DNA from: Fusibacter sp. 3D3
GTDB lineage: Bacteria > Bacillota > Clostridia > Peptostreptococcales > Acidaminobacteraceae
Length of the DNA: 61,628 bases
Assembly: GCF_001748365.1 (NCBI RefSeq)
Contig: NZ_BDHH01000009.1
Coordinates: 1 to 61,628, forward strand
Direction: 5' to 3'
The translations under genes were made by a program, and so were the position numbers. The notes under the pieces are model-generated. The model saw only the letters and a list, made by a program, of their open reading frames with translations. It was not told where the DNA came from and did no database searches. Shown piece after piece: positions 34,001-41,544 of this stretch (positions within the stretch are counted from its first letter, which is position 1; each line of letters opens with the position of its first letter).

Positions 34001-35146
34001 GTGATGGCATATGATGAAGCGTCGATTCAGCAGTCAGGGGATGTGCCAATAAGTGTGTATGTCAATTCAGCGAAAGCGGTTCTTGAAACTTATGGTGCAT
34101 TTCTAGAAGAACATAAAACGGTGCTCATGTATACGGATCTGCTGAAGGAAAGGTTTATTAAGGAATCGGGAGAACTGGCGGAGTACCATTTGAAGCTCAA
34201 TTATCTATTTAGGGAACTGTGTGATGAATCTTGCTCGGATGATGATATTACCCATATTGAGCGCGCAGATTTTATAGGCAAAGTTCAAGGGAAAACGATG
34301 AAGTTTAATGAGTTATCCAATTGGATTGAAGGCCAAATTATTGAGCAGAGTTCTCTTTTGAGTGAACAAGATCGAGCGCTTTTTGAAGAGATTTTGATCA
34401 ATTCGGTAAGTCGACAGATCAGTGCTAAAATTTATCATAGTGAAAAATGGGTAAAAAAAATAGATGAACTGATGAACAGTATGGATACTTCAAGTGGTCT
34501 GTCTTTTCATCTAAAATGGGTAACAAAAGAGGCGGAAAGCGAAGGGCAATTGAGTACAAAAGAGCTTGTGGCACTTTTAAGAGGAGATCAGGCCTTGCTG
34601 ACGCGGGAACAGAAGGATCGATTAATCGGTCACTTTCAATCCAAAATTTTGGAAAGCAAAATAAAATTAGAGGATACAACGGATACGAGAAGTTTTCTGA
34701 CCATTATGAAGGATATTCTGGATTATCGCAAGTGGTTTCAGTTTCAACTTTTTTATACCAAAAAAGGTGAAAAACGCAAGGAGCTTACCAACAATGCGTT
34801 CTTTACCTTTAGTGGTGGTGAAAAAGCGATGGCGATGTATGTGCCTCTTTTTTCGGCGGTCTATGCGAAATACGCGGGTGCCAATAGGGACTGTCCCAAA
34901 ATCGTATCTCTTGATGAGGCTTTTGCTGGGGTTGATGAGCGCAACATAACGGACATGTTTAGACTTTTGGTAAAAGAACTTAATTTGGGGTTTATTGCAA
35001 ATTCACAGGTGCTTTTCGGGGACTATGAAACAGTGCCCGCTCTGAGTATTTATGAGCTGATACGACCTGAAAATGCTACTTTTGTGACGACGATACGTTA
35101 TAAATGGAATGGTGTTGTCAGAGAGATCATTGCAAGTGAGGCATAG
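31031..35146 (+). CDS. jetC: Wadjet type I SMC-like ATPase JetC (TIGR02680 family)
   Basis: This 1,371-residue SMC-like motor has N-terminal Walker A GSNGSGKS (residues 33-40), long coiled coils (~265-560 and ~740-1150) around a hinge-like region (~560-720), an ABC signature TFSGGEKAMA near 1260 and Walker B IVSLDEAF near 1291-1298. These are all elements of an intact SMC ATPase. In Wadjet it extrudes plasmid DNA loops so that small circular DNA is recognised and cut. It has strong overlap with jetB and a three-base gap to jetD. Confidence 0.92.
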   Translation: MEDWKISRAGVINFWYYDDEIFHFEEGRLLLRGSNGSGKSVTMQSLVPLLFDGNKSPERLDPFGSKARKMDSYLLSDGLDLEERTGYLYLEFEKKEVHRYLTIGMGMRARKNMPMQTWYFILLDNRRIGNHLDFSLYRDIGDKIPFSQRELENRIGQGGVVYTKQGDYKMAVNEHLFGYSDISDFEELITLLIQIRSPKLSKEFKPTTMYEIMQNSLVTLSDEDLRPMSEAIENMDDIKLKIEALNASRRSLAKIQSAYDKYNTYMLTEKAKRYLQYYDEEKQGVKAQQAFELENKKAQERILEIHHELHHLEDEEAQLKLKEISLQQHDLAQLAHEGEALKDAVERYANVDRMKEEQLEAQISNENTLKYAIKEKQNLCDEAERELKKSMDAMAEEADAAGFDEHAFFIEEYLKSEETYNFKYHNLQLAQYQNRVKEILRALKTQTEMTLRYDEALKIVEASSLKVDKQSRFVQETERQLNAVKEEFAEQIIKWEEQNGALKVERHVLQQVVERVYGYNETHRFDQVLEPLRSAYDQVKAKEQIALHKLSGEKELIVDKISILENEYKTLEAQKEPEPHRSESVIRNRNRLVEQGIPFVPLYKAIDFELNLSEEMKGMVEEALEDMGILDALLISPEHKEIVDHMDAGHADKYIFASPEFLSHNLTQCLIAEEKDSTFSKNFVEDVLMSILLNDTPQHFFISENGVYGMGIVKGKVSGQYNSRYIGIAARKQYKQTLLGEIRETINQEKTQLKHFESLMEAHQTQLKVMLMDWQNMPSNQDLEVAFTEVNKAQHMLSVLKTEETYHRTESEKLYEKLKVIRQNVFEVSKGIYLTLNETIFEHADEALSTYLSQYNEFKQFDQKKRFAGDHLSTLRTQRDGCLETQEVLRYEKTQNEREWIRAKARLQDIQSQLKASDFEEIRREIETCRTRLIELPILYKGLVQEQSTLKAKGEQLLDKLDELSEMLTRLEHKRKRYQIAFIEEYALGYVMAYDEASIQQSGDVPISVYVNSAKAVLETYGAFLEEHKTVLMYTDLLKERFIKESGELAEYHLKLNYLFRELCDESCSDDDITHIERADFIGKVQGKTMKFNELSNWIEGQIIEQSSLLSEQDRALFEEILINSVSRQISAKIYHSEKWVKKIDELMNSMDTSSGLSFHLKWVTKEAESEGQLSTKELVALLRGDQALLTREQKDRLIGHFQSKILESKIKLEDTTDTRSFLTIMKDILDYRKWFQFQLFYTKKGEKRKELTNNAFFTFSGGEKAMAMYVPLFSAVYAKYAGANRDCPKIVSLDEAFAGVDERNITDMFRLLVKELNLGFIANSQVLFGDYETVPALSIYELIRPENATFVTTIRYKWNGVVREIIASEA

Positions 35147-35149
35147 GCT

Positions 35150-36400
35150 ATGGATATTCATGAAGCGTGTGTTCAGTATTTAAAAGCCCATGATACTCAG
35201 CGCATTTTAAAGGGATTGAAAAATAAATACCGCTCCTATGGGGCTGTTAAAGGTTTCTTTGTGCTTCAAATGCCTACACAAGGGGAACTTCAGTTTTTAA
35301 AAGGGCTTTTCAAGCGCGATTTTGAAGGGACAAAAAGTATTCGGATCTCTTTGCTTAAATTTCAAGAAGCCTTTGCGGGAACGGTGTTTGAAGGTGTTAC
35401 GCTAGAGGTTCTTTTATCCTCTTATTTTAAGACCGATATTCAAAGTAAAAAGGAAGAGTTTAACCAATTGTATACCCTTAAGCAGAACTTTATGCTGGAA
35501 ATTTTGAGCACGGTTTCGAATCGTGCACTTTTAGAGTGGCTGGAAAAGGCCTATAGTTGTTCAGAGGATAGAGCTTATAAGTATATCAATGAATTGTATT
35601 CGGATCGAAATGATTATGATTTAAAAATATTGGTGTCTAACTTAGAGGCATTGTTGAAATATTGCGCGCTTCACGAGGAGGGGTTGGGTATCCCAATGGC
35701 TGCAGGTCTTGCAACTGGTAATCCCCATGCGCTGGATAGAGGCATGCCACTTAGAAAACTTTTTATCTATTTTGCGATGACCCAATTAGGGATGAGAGAA
35801 CCTAAAACACTATCAGAAATAGATGCTCTTTTTGAAGCTTTTAATTTGAGGACTGATGAAAAGCCACGGATGGTTTTGACCTTTGGGTTAGAAGCTTTTG
35901 ATTTAAACGATGCACCTTTGGGGTGGGGTTGTTTCTCAGAACGGGGTGAACCCCTTTATGTGACGGAACTTAACCTTAAAAAGGTAGCCTATATTAACGG
36001 TAAAACGCAGGATGTCTATTGCTTTGAGAATCCATCGACATTCTTTTCGGCGATTCGCTTGCAGCCTGATTTGGCAGCGATTTGTACAAGTGGACAAATT
36101 AACAAGCTGGTTTATGTGGTCCTGGATTATCTTGTGGATCTGGGGCATTTGCTTCATTATAGTGGTGATTTTGATCCAGAGGGCATGCTGATTGCAGACC
36201 GATTAAAACAAAGGTATAAAGGATTGGATATTTCATTTTTTAACAAGGCGAATTATCAAAGATCGTTGTCGTCTGAAGTGATTTCAGAGAGACGTTTGAA
36301 GCAGTTTCAAAATTTGAAAGCGCCGGAACTCATTGAAGTGTCCAAAATGATCGTCATAAAAAAAAGGGCAGGGTATGAAGAACTTTGCGTAGAACCGTGA
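35150..36400 (+). CDS. jetD: Wadjet type I nuclease subunit JetD (TIGR02679/DUF2399 family)
   Basis: This 416-residue protein has an N-terminal TIGR02679 domain and a C-terminal DUF2399/Toprim-like domain with the acidic motif HYSGDFDPEGMLIADRL (Asp residues near 340-342). JetD is the plasmid-cleaving subunit, related to topoisomerase VI Toprim nucleases. The C-terminus (KKRAGYEELCVEP) ends just where the E4 palindrome region begins. Family members usually run slightly longer, so a few residues may have been lost or replaced. Confidence 0.87.
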   Translation: MDIHEACVQYLKAHDTQRILKGLKNKYRSYGAVKGFFVLQMPTQGELQFLKGLFKRDFEGTKSIRISLLKFQEAFAGTVFEGVTLEVLLSSYFKTDIQSKKEEFNQLYTLKQNFMLEILSTVSNRALLEWLEKAYSCSEDRAYKYINELYSDRNDYDLKILVSNLEALLKYCALHEEGLGIPMAAGLATGNPHALDRGMPLRKLFIYFAMTQLGMREPKTLSEIDALFEAFNLRTDEKPRMVLTFGLEAFDLNDAPLGWGCFSERGEPLYVTELNLKKVAYINGKTQDVYCFENPSTFFSAIRLQPDLAAICTSGQINKLVYVVLDYLVDLGHLLHYSGDFDPEGMLIADRLKQRYKGLDISFFNKANYQRSLSSEVISERRLKQFQNLKAPELIEVSKMIVIKKRAGYEELCVEP

Positions 36401-36403
36401 TGC

Positions 36404-36503
36404 GAAGCCGTTTCGCTGCGCGTTTCGCTGTGTACCACGTACAGGAGGAAACAAACTTAAGTTTGTTTCCTCCTGTACGTGGTACGCTCTTACGCTCTTA
36501 CGC
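36404..36503. repeat. Double GTACGTGGTAC palindrome E4 (54-base perfect inverted repeat)
   Basis: Two cores in opposite orientation, GTACCACGTAC (36432-36442) and GTACGTGGTAC (36475-36485), bound a perfect 27-pair palindrome with no loop (36432-36485). Outside are period-9 repeats of TTACGCTCT (right) and TTTCGCTG repeats (left). It lies between jetD and the cut mntA remnant. Confidence 0.88.
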
Positions 36504-36708
36504 TGCAAGGGGAGATCATTTAGACACCAGCGACTATGACATTGCAATTTTCGGAAAAAGTTTATCACTTATGGATCAAATGTTGTTACGTGAAGCTATA
36601 GAGGATATTCGTACGCTTAAGAAAATAGATGTCGTATTTGTAAACGCAGATTTGAACGATGAATTTTTGGATAACATTAAGAAAGAAGGTGTCGTCATAT
36701 ATGAGTAA
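36500..36708 (+). pseudogene. MNT nucleotidyltransferase (MntA-like) lacking its N-terminus
   Basis: Recognisable MNT sequence starts at ARGDHLDTSDYDIAIFGKSL, with the DYDIAI metal-binding strand, and runs to KIDVVFVNADLNDEF and a normal end at 36708. The N-terminal helix and the GS of the GSxxRG motif are missing. Upstream the frame reads into palindrome E4 (YHVQEETNLSLFPPVRGT) instead. The stop overlaps the HEPN start by eight bases, the usual mntA-hepT coupling. Confidence 0.7.
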
Positions 36709-36904
36709 GTTAGAAACCAAGAGAGCTAATTTTAAAAATGCAGTGGATAGATTGAGAGAAGCAGTAGTTGAATTTCAGCAAGAAGGTGCAAGTGATGTCG
36801 TTCGAGATGGCTTAATTCAAAGGTTTGAATTTACATATGAGCTTTCGTGGAAAACAACAAAAGCATATCTTGATGAGTTTGAAATGCTTTTAGAGAAGCT
36901 GTGA
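36701..36904 (+). pseudogene. HEPN toxin (HepT-like), C-terminally truncated
   Basis: 67 residues of a HepT-type HEPN protein: KRANFKNAVDRLREAV and RDGLIQRFEFTYELSWKTTK, ending at LDEFEMLLEKL. The second half with the catalytic RX4H motif is absent. The break lies just before palindrome E5. Together with the cut mntA it is a dead toxin-antitoxin pair. Confidence 0.7.
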
Positions 36905-36931
36905 GATGAATTTGACGGTCGCTGGTGTTAC

Positions 36932-36974
36932 GTTCGTTGCGTGTTACGTTGCGTACGTGGTACACAACGTAACG
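36932..36974. repeat. GTACGTGGTAC palindrome E5
   Basis: TGTTACGTTGCGTAC / GTACACAACGTAACG pairs around loop GTG (36957-36959) with one G-T pair and one end mismatch. The left side carries a degenerate tandem of GTGTTACGTT. Confidence 0.8.
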
Positions 36975-36978
36975 AAGA

Positions 36979-37338
36979 TCACTGTGGAGAGCGCTGTGGA
37001 TAAAGTGATCGTAGGGTATATTCTACTATTTTGGAGATATCATCTTCTGAAGCGGCATGATTTTTAATGTTGCTTGCGAGGTCGTGCTTGTTTTCTTTTA
37101 AAGTGGTGAGCAATGTGGTTTTAAAAGTAGTCCTTTGGATATCAGTGGCATTATTTGAGATACAGTTATTTATTTCAGATATTAGAGGTGATAGCAGTTT
37201 CCGGCTTGGATAGGAATCGGATTTCCAGTGTCTAATGCGACTGGGGCAGCGATCAAGGCGTGCTGCAATATAATCGTTTTCAATATCAAACTCGTCAAAG
37301 ATCAATCTGAGCACAAGATGAAAAGGTTGATTTTTCAT
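36979..37338 (-). CDS. Small helical protein with HTH-like segment, unknown function
   Basis: 119 residues, not assigned to a family. The segment IENDYIAARLDRCPSRIRHW followed by SDSYPSRKLL resembles an XRE-like helix-turn-helix. The C-terminal half is helical (FKTTLLTTLKENKHDLASNI). GGAGGTT lies upstream of the ATG on the minus strand. It is divergent from the LacI-family gene and ends next to palindrome E5. A regulatory role is plausible but unproven. Confidence 0.5.
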   Translation of the reverse strand: MKNQPFHLVLRLIFDEFDIENDYIAARLDRCPSRIRHWKSDSYPSRKLLSPLISEINNCISNNATDIQRTTFKTTLLTTLKENKHDLASNIKNHAASEDDISKIVEYTLRSLYPQRSPQ

Positions 37339-37395
37339 ATGTAACCTCCATGAAGAAGAAAAATTATTCGCAAAAAACAGTAGAATAGCAACAGC

Positions 37396-37407
37396 TTTAA
37401 CGTTTAA
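37396..37407. promoter_or_regulatory. Possible LacI-family operator
   Basis: TTTAACGTTTAA is a near-palindrome centred on CG (5 of 6 pairs), the form typical of LacI-family sites. It lies between the divergent genes and about 100 bases before the LacI-type start. A TTGTCA (37435)/TATAAT (37460) pair downstream has a long 19-base gap. Confidence 0.35.
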
Positions 37408-37498
37408 GTAAACTATAGCATATTTCCGTTTTTCTTGTCAATATTCTTGTTCGTTATGGTATAATAATATCACCCTATCCTGAGGAAGTGATTTATAA

Positions 37499-38560
37499 AT
37501 GTCTACAAAGCAGTCTGATCATAAGAAGCCTACAATAAAAGACATTGCAAAGTTAGTCGGGGTGTCGCATGTGGCTGTTTCAAAAGCGTTGAAAGATGCG
37601 CCAGATATATCAAGTGCTTTAAAAAAAAAGGTGATCTCTGTTGCAAATGAGATTGGTTATATGCCAAATGCTTCTGCAAGGCATTTGTCTTCTAAAAACA
37701 CAGCACATAACATTGGCATGATTGTGCCCTCATTGGGAGCGGATACTGCTTATAATGAGGCTTTTCAATCAATTTCTGAAGCGGCTGCACACAAAAATCA
37801 TTCGGTTTTATTGGGGGTTTCTGCTCGTAATAAAGATCTTGAGCGACAATATTGTAGAATTATGTGTGAGAATAGAGTGGGTGTATTGATTATTTCACCT
37901 ATTTCAAGTGATATTGAAGACATCAAACAAATTTGTGATCAAACTGTGCCGCTTATTTTTATAGGTGGTAAAGTAGATTCAGAGGAAGAACATTGTGTGC
38001 ATTTAAATTATTCAAAAAGTGCGGCATTGGCAGTTGATTATTTGTACCATTTGGGACATCAAAAAATTTTTTTGTTTTTATATCACCCGATGAACAAAAC
38101 GATTATGCAAAAAAAAGAGGGCTATGAAAAAGCGATGATCAAAAATAATCTTGAGCCAGTAGTCTACTTAGAAGGGGAAAGTTCAGATACGTATTCTGCG
38201 GGTTGCATTTTGATGGAGACGCTTATCAAAACTAATAATTTACCCACGGCGATTTGGTGTGCCAGTGATCTTATGGCAATTGGCGTTATTGATACGCTTA
38301 AAAAGTATCGGTTTAGAGTGCCTGAGGATATTTCAGTGATGGGGCATGATAATTTACCTTTTAGCAAATTTGAAGCGTATCAGCTGACGACATTTGAAGT
38401 CCCTAAGAAGGCGCTCGGAGAAGCTGCAGTGAGTATGGCACTTCGCATTATGGAAAAAAGTGATACAGAAGAAGGCGATATGGAAAAGGCGCTTCATGTT
38501 TCTTTAGAGGCAACACTTATTAAAAGAAGATCTACTGGCAAAGCTGTTGGAAATATTTAA
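37499..38560 (+). CDS. LacI/GalR-family transcriptional regulator
   Basis: This 353-residue regulator has an N-terminal LacI helix-turn-helix (PTIKDIAKLVGVSHVAVSKA, LKDAPDISSALKKKV; ~10-60) and a periplasmic-binding-protein-like effector domain (NIGMIVPSLGADTAY, ... AIWCASDLMAIGVIDTLKKY, VPEDISVMGHDNLPFSKF). It probably controls a catabolic or transport gene; the adjacent convergent YfcC-like carrier is a candidate target. The effector cannot be predicted. Confidence 0.92.
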   Translation: MSTKQSDHKKPTIKDIAKLVGVSHVAVSKALKDAPDISSALKKKVISVANEIGYMPNASARHLSSKNTAHNIGMIVPSLGADTAYNEAFQSISEAAAHKNHSVLLGVSARNKDLERQYCRIMCENRVGVLIISPISSDIEDIKQICDQTVPLIFIGGKVDSEEEHCVHLNYSKSAALAVDYLYHLGHQKIFLFLYHPMNKTIMQKKEGYEKAMIKNNLEPVVYLEGESSDTYSAGCILMETLIKTNNLPTAIWCASDLMAIGVIDTLKKYRFRVPEDISVMGHDNLPFSKFEAYQLTTFEVPKKALGEAAVSMALRIMEKSDTEEGDMEKALHVSLEATLIKRRSTGKAVGNI

Positions 38561-38589
38561 CATATAATAATAACTGTGGTTGCCTATAG

Positions 38590-40035
38590 TTAGTAGCCGA
38601 TTAAACCAGCAAAAATAATGAAAAAGGTACCAATTAGGATATAGACACTAAGGAAAGGCATATAAAACTTAAGCCAACGATTGTATTGAATGTTGGAAAC
38701 GGCTAAAACGCCCATTAGTGTTGTGGAGAGGGGAGAGGTAATATTGGTGAGGCCATCCCCGAGTTGAAAAGCGAGCACTACGGCTTGACGTGTCAATCCC
38801 AGCACATCGGAAAGGGGCGTTAGGATGGGCATGACCAGTGCAGCTTGTCCAGATCCTGAGGTGATTAATAAATTTAAAAGACAATTTGAATAGAATACGC
38901 CTAAGAGTTGAATCCATTGGGGCAGAAACTGGATGTTTTCAATGAGCGCATGTGCAAGCGTGTCTAAGATCTGTCCTTCTGTGAGGACGGTTCTTGTCGT
39001 GGCAGCGAGACCGATGATCATAATGCCTTTAGTCATTTTCTTAAAACCCGTTACATAGCATTCGCTGATCTTTGTGCTGTCATAGCCCATTAAGAGGCCA
39101 ATGACAACCCCAAAGATCATAAAAGCAGTGGCAATTTGTGGTATACCCCATTGCCATTTCGTTACGCCGATCATGATCATCCCCCATAAAAGACAAAATC
39201 CAAAGAGTGTCCTTTTTTGGTGGAGACTGAGCTCATGACTAGCACTTTGAATATTTCGAATGCTTTGAATATCTTCACCCGTGCCAACAGCTTTAATACT
39301 GTTGACACCATGAGCATTGAGTAAAGCATTATTTACAGCGCCAAATGAGTGAGTTGTCTGCAGAGCAGGGCTCACTTTTTTAGCGTGTTTTATAAGCATG
39401 AAGGATGTGGTAAACAATAAGACAAGCCAGAGAAATATTCTAAGGGAACTTCCTGAAAACAGTGGAAGTTCCGCTATTGTTTGCGCAATGCCCACTGAAA
39501 AAGGATTGAAAATCCCTGCGGCGAAACCGAGATTTGTCCCCATCATGATCATGGATATCCCTGTTAAATCATCAAAAGAAAGCAATTTTGAAAGTGTAAG
39601 CCCTATAGGGACAAAAATAATCGAGGCCGTGGTCAAACCCATTGAAAATCCAATAATTGAGAAAAAAGTAAGAAAAAGCGGAATCACAAGAAACCGTTTT
39701 GTCTTAAGTGAAGCAATCATCCGGTAACTGATGACTTCTATACATTCGCTGATCAAAAAGATCTCAAAAGCACCCCCGATGATGAGTACAAAGAAAATCA
39801 TTTGAGCGACATTTGTGCTGACAAGCGTGTTGAAAATGTGAGAAGGTATTTTCCAAAGGGGAACAGGTGGTATTTCAGTATAATGAAAACTGTTTGGAAT
39901 GACACGGGTTTGACCTGTGTCAATATCTTTTAAGCGTTCGTATTGCCCAGAGGGCACCCAATAAGTCAACAAACATGCAAACAGGATAATGCAAATCAAG
40001 ATCACAAAAATATGAGGAGCTTTTTTAAATTTCAT
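38590..40035 (-). CDS. YfcC-family carboxylate/amino-acid carrier
   Basis: This 481-residue integral membrane protein of the YfcC/DcuC superfamily has about 12-13 membrane segments. The N-terminus is typical (KFKKAPHIFVILICIILFAC, TYWVPSGQY), as is the conserved FIIGGAFEIF-like segment and the C-terminal LITSGSGQAALVMPILTPLS and QLGDGLTNITSP motifs that line the transport path. The substrate is unknown (dicarboxylates or basic amino acids in relatives). ATG 40035 is chosen for homology. Thirty more upstream codons in frame are merely DNA of the inverted-repeat element at 40051-40170. Confidence 0.85.
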   Translation of the reverse strand: MKFKKAPHIFVILICIILFACLLTYWVPSGQYERLKDIDTGQTRVIPNSFHYTEIPPVPLWKIPSHIFNTLVSTNVAQMIFFVLIIGGAFEIFLISECIEVISYRMIASLKTKRFLVIPLFLTFFSIIGFSMGLTTASIIFVPIGLTLSKLLSFDDLTGISMIMMGTNLGFAAGIFNPFSVGIAQTIAELPLFSGSSLRIFLWLVLLFTTSFMLIKHAKKVSPALQTTHSFGAVNNALLNAHGVNSIKAVGTGEDIQSIRNIQSASHELSLHQKRTLFGFCLLWGMIMIGVTKWQWGIPQIATAFMIFGVVIGLLMGYDSTKISECYVTGFKKMTKGIMIIGLAATTRTVLTEGQILDTLAHALIENIQFLPQWIQLLGVFYSNCLLNLLITSGSGQAALVMPILTPLSDVLGLTRQAVVLAFQLGDGLTNITSPLSTTLMGVLAVSNIQYNRWLKFYMPFLSVYILIGTFFIIFAGLIGY

Positions 40036-40050
40036 GAGAGAACCATCCTT

Positions 40051-40170
40051 GGTTAGAGTGTCAAAAGTCAATTTCGAATAAACCTTCGATCCTATGCTGT
40101 ATTGTGTACTTCTGGTAAAAGGCATCATAGGGTAGAAGGTTGCTCAATTTTTGACTTTAGACACTCTGAC
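40051..40170. mobile_element. ~120-base MITE-like element upstream of the yfcC gene
   Basis: Terminal inverted repeats GTTAGAGTGTCAAAAGTCAA (40052-40071) and TTGACTTTAGACACTCTGAC (40151-40170) match at 18 of 20 positions. The interior has no gene. It sits 15 bases upstream of the carrier start, so it probably supplies or separates its promoter. Single ends of the same sequence occur at 56406 and 58072. Confidence 0.6.
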
Positions 40171-40271
40171 TATCCTTCGAATTTGTGTAAGTATTTTCAC
40201 CGTGTTGGAGCACGGAAAAAGAAATTGCAACAGTAATAGTATACAAAAAAATCACACAATAAACAAATAAA

Positions 40272-40335
40272 AAGCGCACAAAATCGCGCAAAAACACACA
40301 GCTAGAATCGTTGTTGTTTTAAACCTCGTTTGATA
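40272..40335 (+). repeat. Direct repeat A (partner at 41365-41438)
   Basis: AAGCGCACAAAATCGC... then GCTAGAATCGTTGTTGTTTT (from 40301) recurs at 41365-41438. The central 23 bases are identical; flanks differ by a few bases plus an extra CACAAAATCG unit in the second copy. Confidence 0.8.
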
Positions 40336-40426
40336 CTCTAGACTTTGATAGTAGAAAAACAAAAAAAGCTAAAAGAAAATTAAAAACGCCGAGTTCTTAG
40401 CTGAGTTTTGGCGAGGAGGTTCTATT

Positions 40427-41248
40427 ATGTGGTCTACATTAATCTATATCATTATAGGATTGGCAGCATTATTTATTGGTGTGAAAATAGCATTTTACGC
40501 ATTTTTTTTCATTCTGACGTGCGCTGCTCATTTTAGAAAAACGCTCGTTGAATATTGTTATGACTATAAATTAAGTGCAAGTCCTTGGGTGATACTTGTC
40601 TGGGAAAGTGTATGGATATCTGAACTCATGGGCTATAAAGCCTTCAGTGAACGCATGAGCCGTTATGACATTGTAAATTGGCTTTTTCAAAGTAAATTTT
40701 ACCATAATGCAATCCTCTATATTATGATTGCTATCCCATTTGTCATATTGTTCTTAAGAGCTCGAACCCGGTTTTTAAATGTTCTAGCGATCAAAGTTTT
40801 GTGTATTCCATTGGATCTGATTTATATCATCTACAGTTTTTTTGATAGCGAGTATAAACCTCTAAAACCAGAAGAACGCATTGCAAATCAAAGAGAGACT
40901 TCGTCTCAAATAGGAAGACATGCACCTTATTCACGCTCTGGAAATGCGAACAGAATGCCCGTTAACGGTGAGGATACAGATTCGTTTTCGCATGTGGATC
41001 ATGCTCATATAGGGAGCGGGACTTATAACCGAGGCGAATCAGGTTCAAATGATTCTTATAGGGAACCAATCTACGATAAATACACAGATATGCACAGAGT
41101 TCGATCCACAGGAGATTCTTATACAACAAGCACTGTAGATGGTCAAACCGCTTACTCCACTGGTGATTACATCCCGTTTGGGGCTGACCCAGGAAGTATA
41201 GTCGAAAGAGATTCAGGTTATGCACCTTTTGGCGGTTCCGACGATTAA
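40427..41248 (+). CDS. Membrane protein with disordered cytoplasmic tail, unknown function
   Basis: 273 residues, family not recognised. Two or three hydrophobic helices (~5-32, ~95-112, ~118-138) are followed by a ~130-residue hydrophilic tail rich in Ser, Gly, Asp and Tyr (YSTGDYIPFGADPGS; YAPFGGSDD). Two PFG motifs stand out, the second six residues from the end. GAGGAGG precedes the ATG. The gene is flanked by direct repeats A and B and by palindrome E6, so it may have been inserted as a unit. Confidence 0.6.
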   Translation: MWSTLIYIIIGLAALFIGVKIAFYAFFFILTCAAHFRKTLVEYCYDYKLSASPWVILVWESVWISELMGYKAFSERMSRYDIVNWLFQSKFYHNAILYIMIAIPFVILFLRARTRFLNVLAIKVLCIPLDLIYIIYSFFDSEYKPLKPEERIANQRETSSQIGRHAPYSRSGNANRMPVNGEDTDSFSHVDHAHIGSGTYNRGESGSNDSYREPIYDKYTDMHRVRSTGDSYTTSTVDGQTAYSTGDYIPFGADPGSIVERDSGYAPFGGSDD

Positions 41249-41262
41249 GTTTGTTACATTGT

Positions 41263-41357
41263 ATTTCGTGGTGTATTTCGTTTTGTGTTTCGTGGTGTAC
41301 GTGGTACAAGAGGAAACCCAAAAGGAAACCCAAAAGGAAACACAAGCGGAAACACGT
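41263..41357. repeat. GTACGTGGTAC palindrome E6 with tandem repeats
   Basis: The core GTACGTGGTAC is at 41297-41307. The left arm carries two TTTCGTGGTGTA units (41264, 41288), the right arm period-12 repeats of AAAAGGAAACCC. Arm pairing is imperfect (about 10 of 14 next to the core). Confidence 0.7.
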
Positions 41358-41364
41358 GGCACAA

Positions 41365-41438
41365 AAGCGCACAAAATCGCACAAAATCGCACAAAAACAC
41401 ACGGCTAGAATCGTTGTTGTTTTAAAGCTTGTTTGATA
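41365..41438 (+). repeat. Direct repeat B (partner at 40272-40335)
   Basis: Contains three period-10 CACAAAATCG-like units, then the shared GCTAGAATCGTTGTTGTTTT block. It lies about 65 bases before the SLH gene start codon region. Confidence 0.8.
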
Positions 41439-41544
41439 TCATAGCATAGGATGACACAATGCATGTGGACGTAACGCTTGGGAATAAGGGGGTTATAGAA
41501 TTATGAAATTTGGGTCTAAATACCAAAAAAGGAGAAAAGAAAAT

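Noticed and set aside
40036-40128. N-terminal extension of the YfcC carrier by about 31 residues.
   Set aside because: The extra codons lie within the MITE-like element and precede the conserved family start MKFKKAPHIF.
40962-41402. 146-residue Cys/Phe-rich minus-strand frame over palindrome E6.
   Set aside because: Composition comes from antisense reading of tandem repeats and of the membrane-protein gene; no ribosome binding site.
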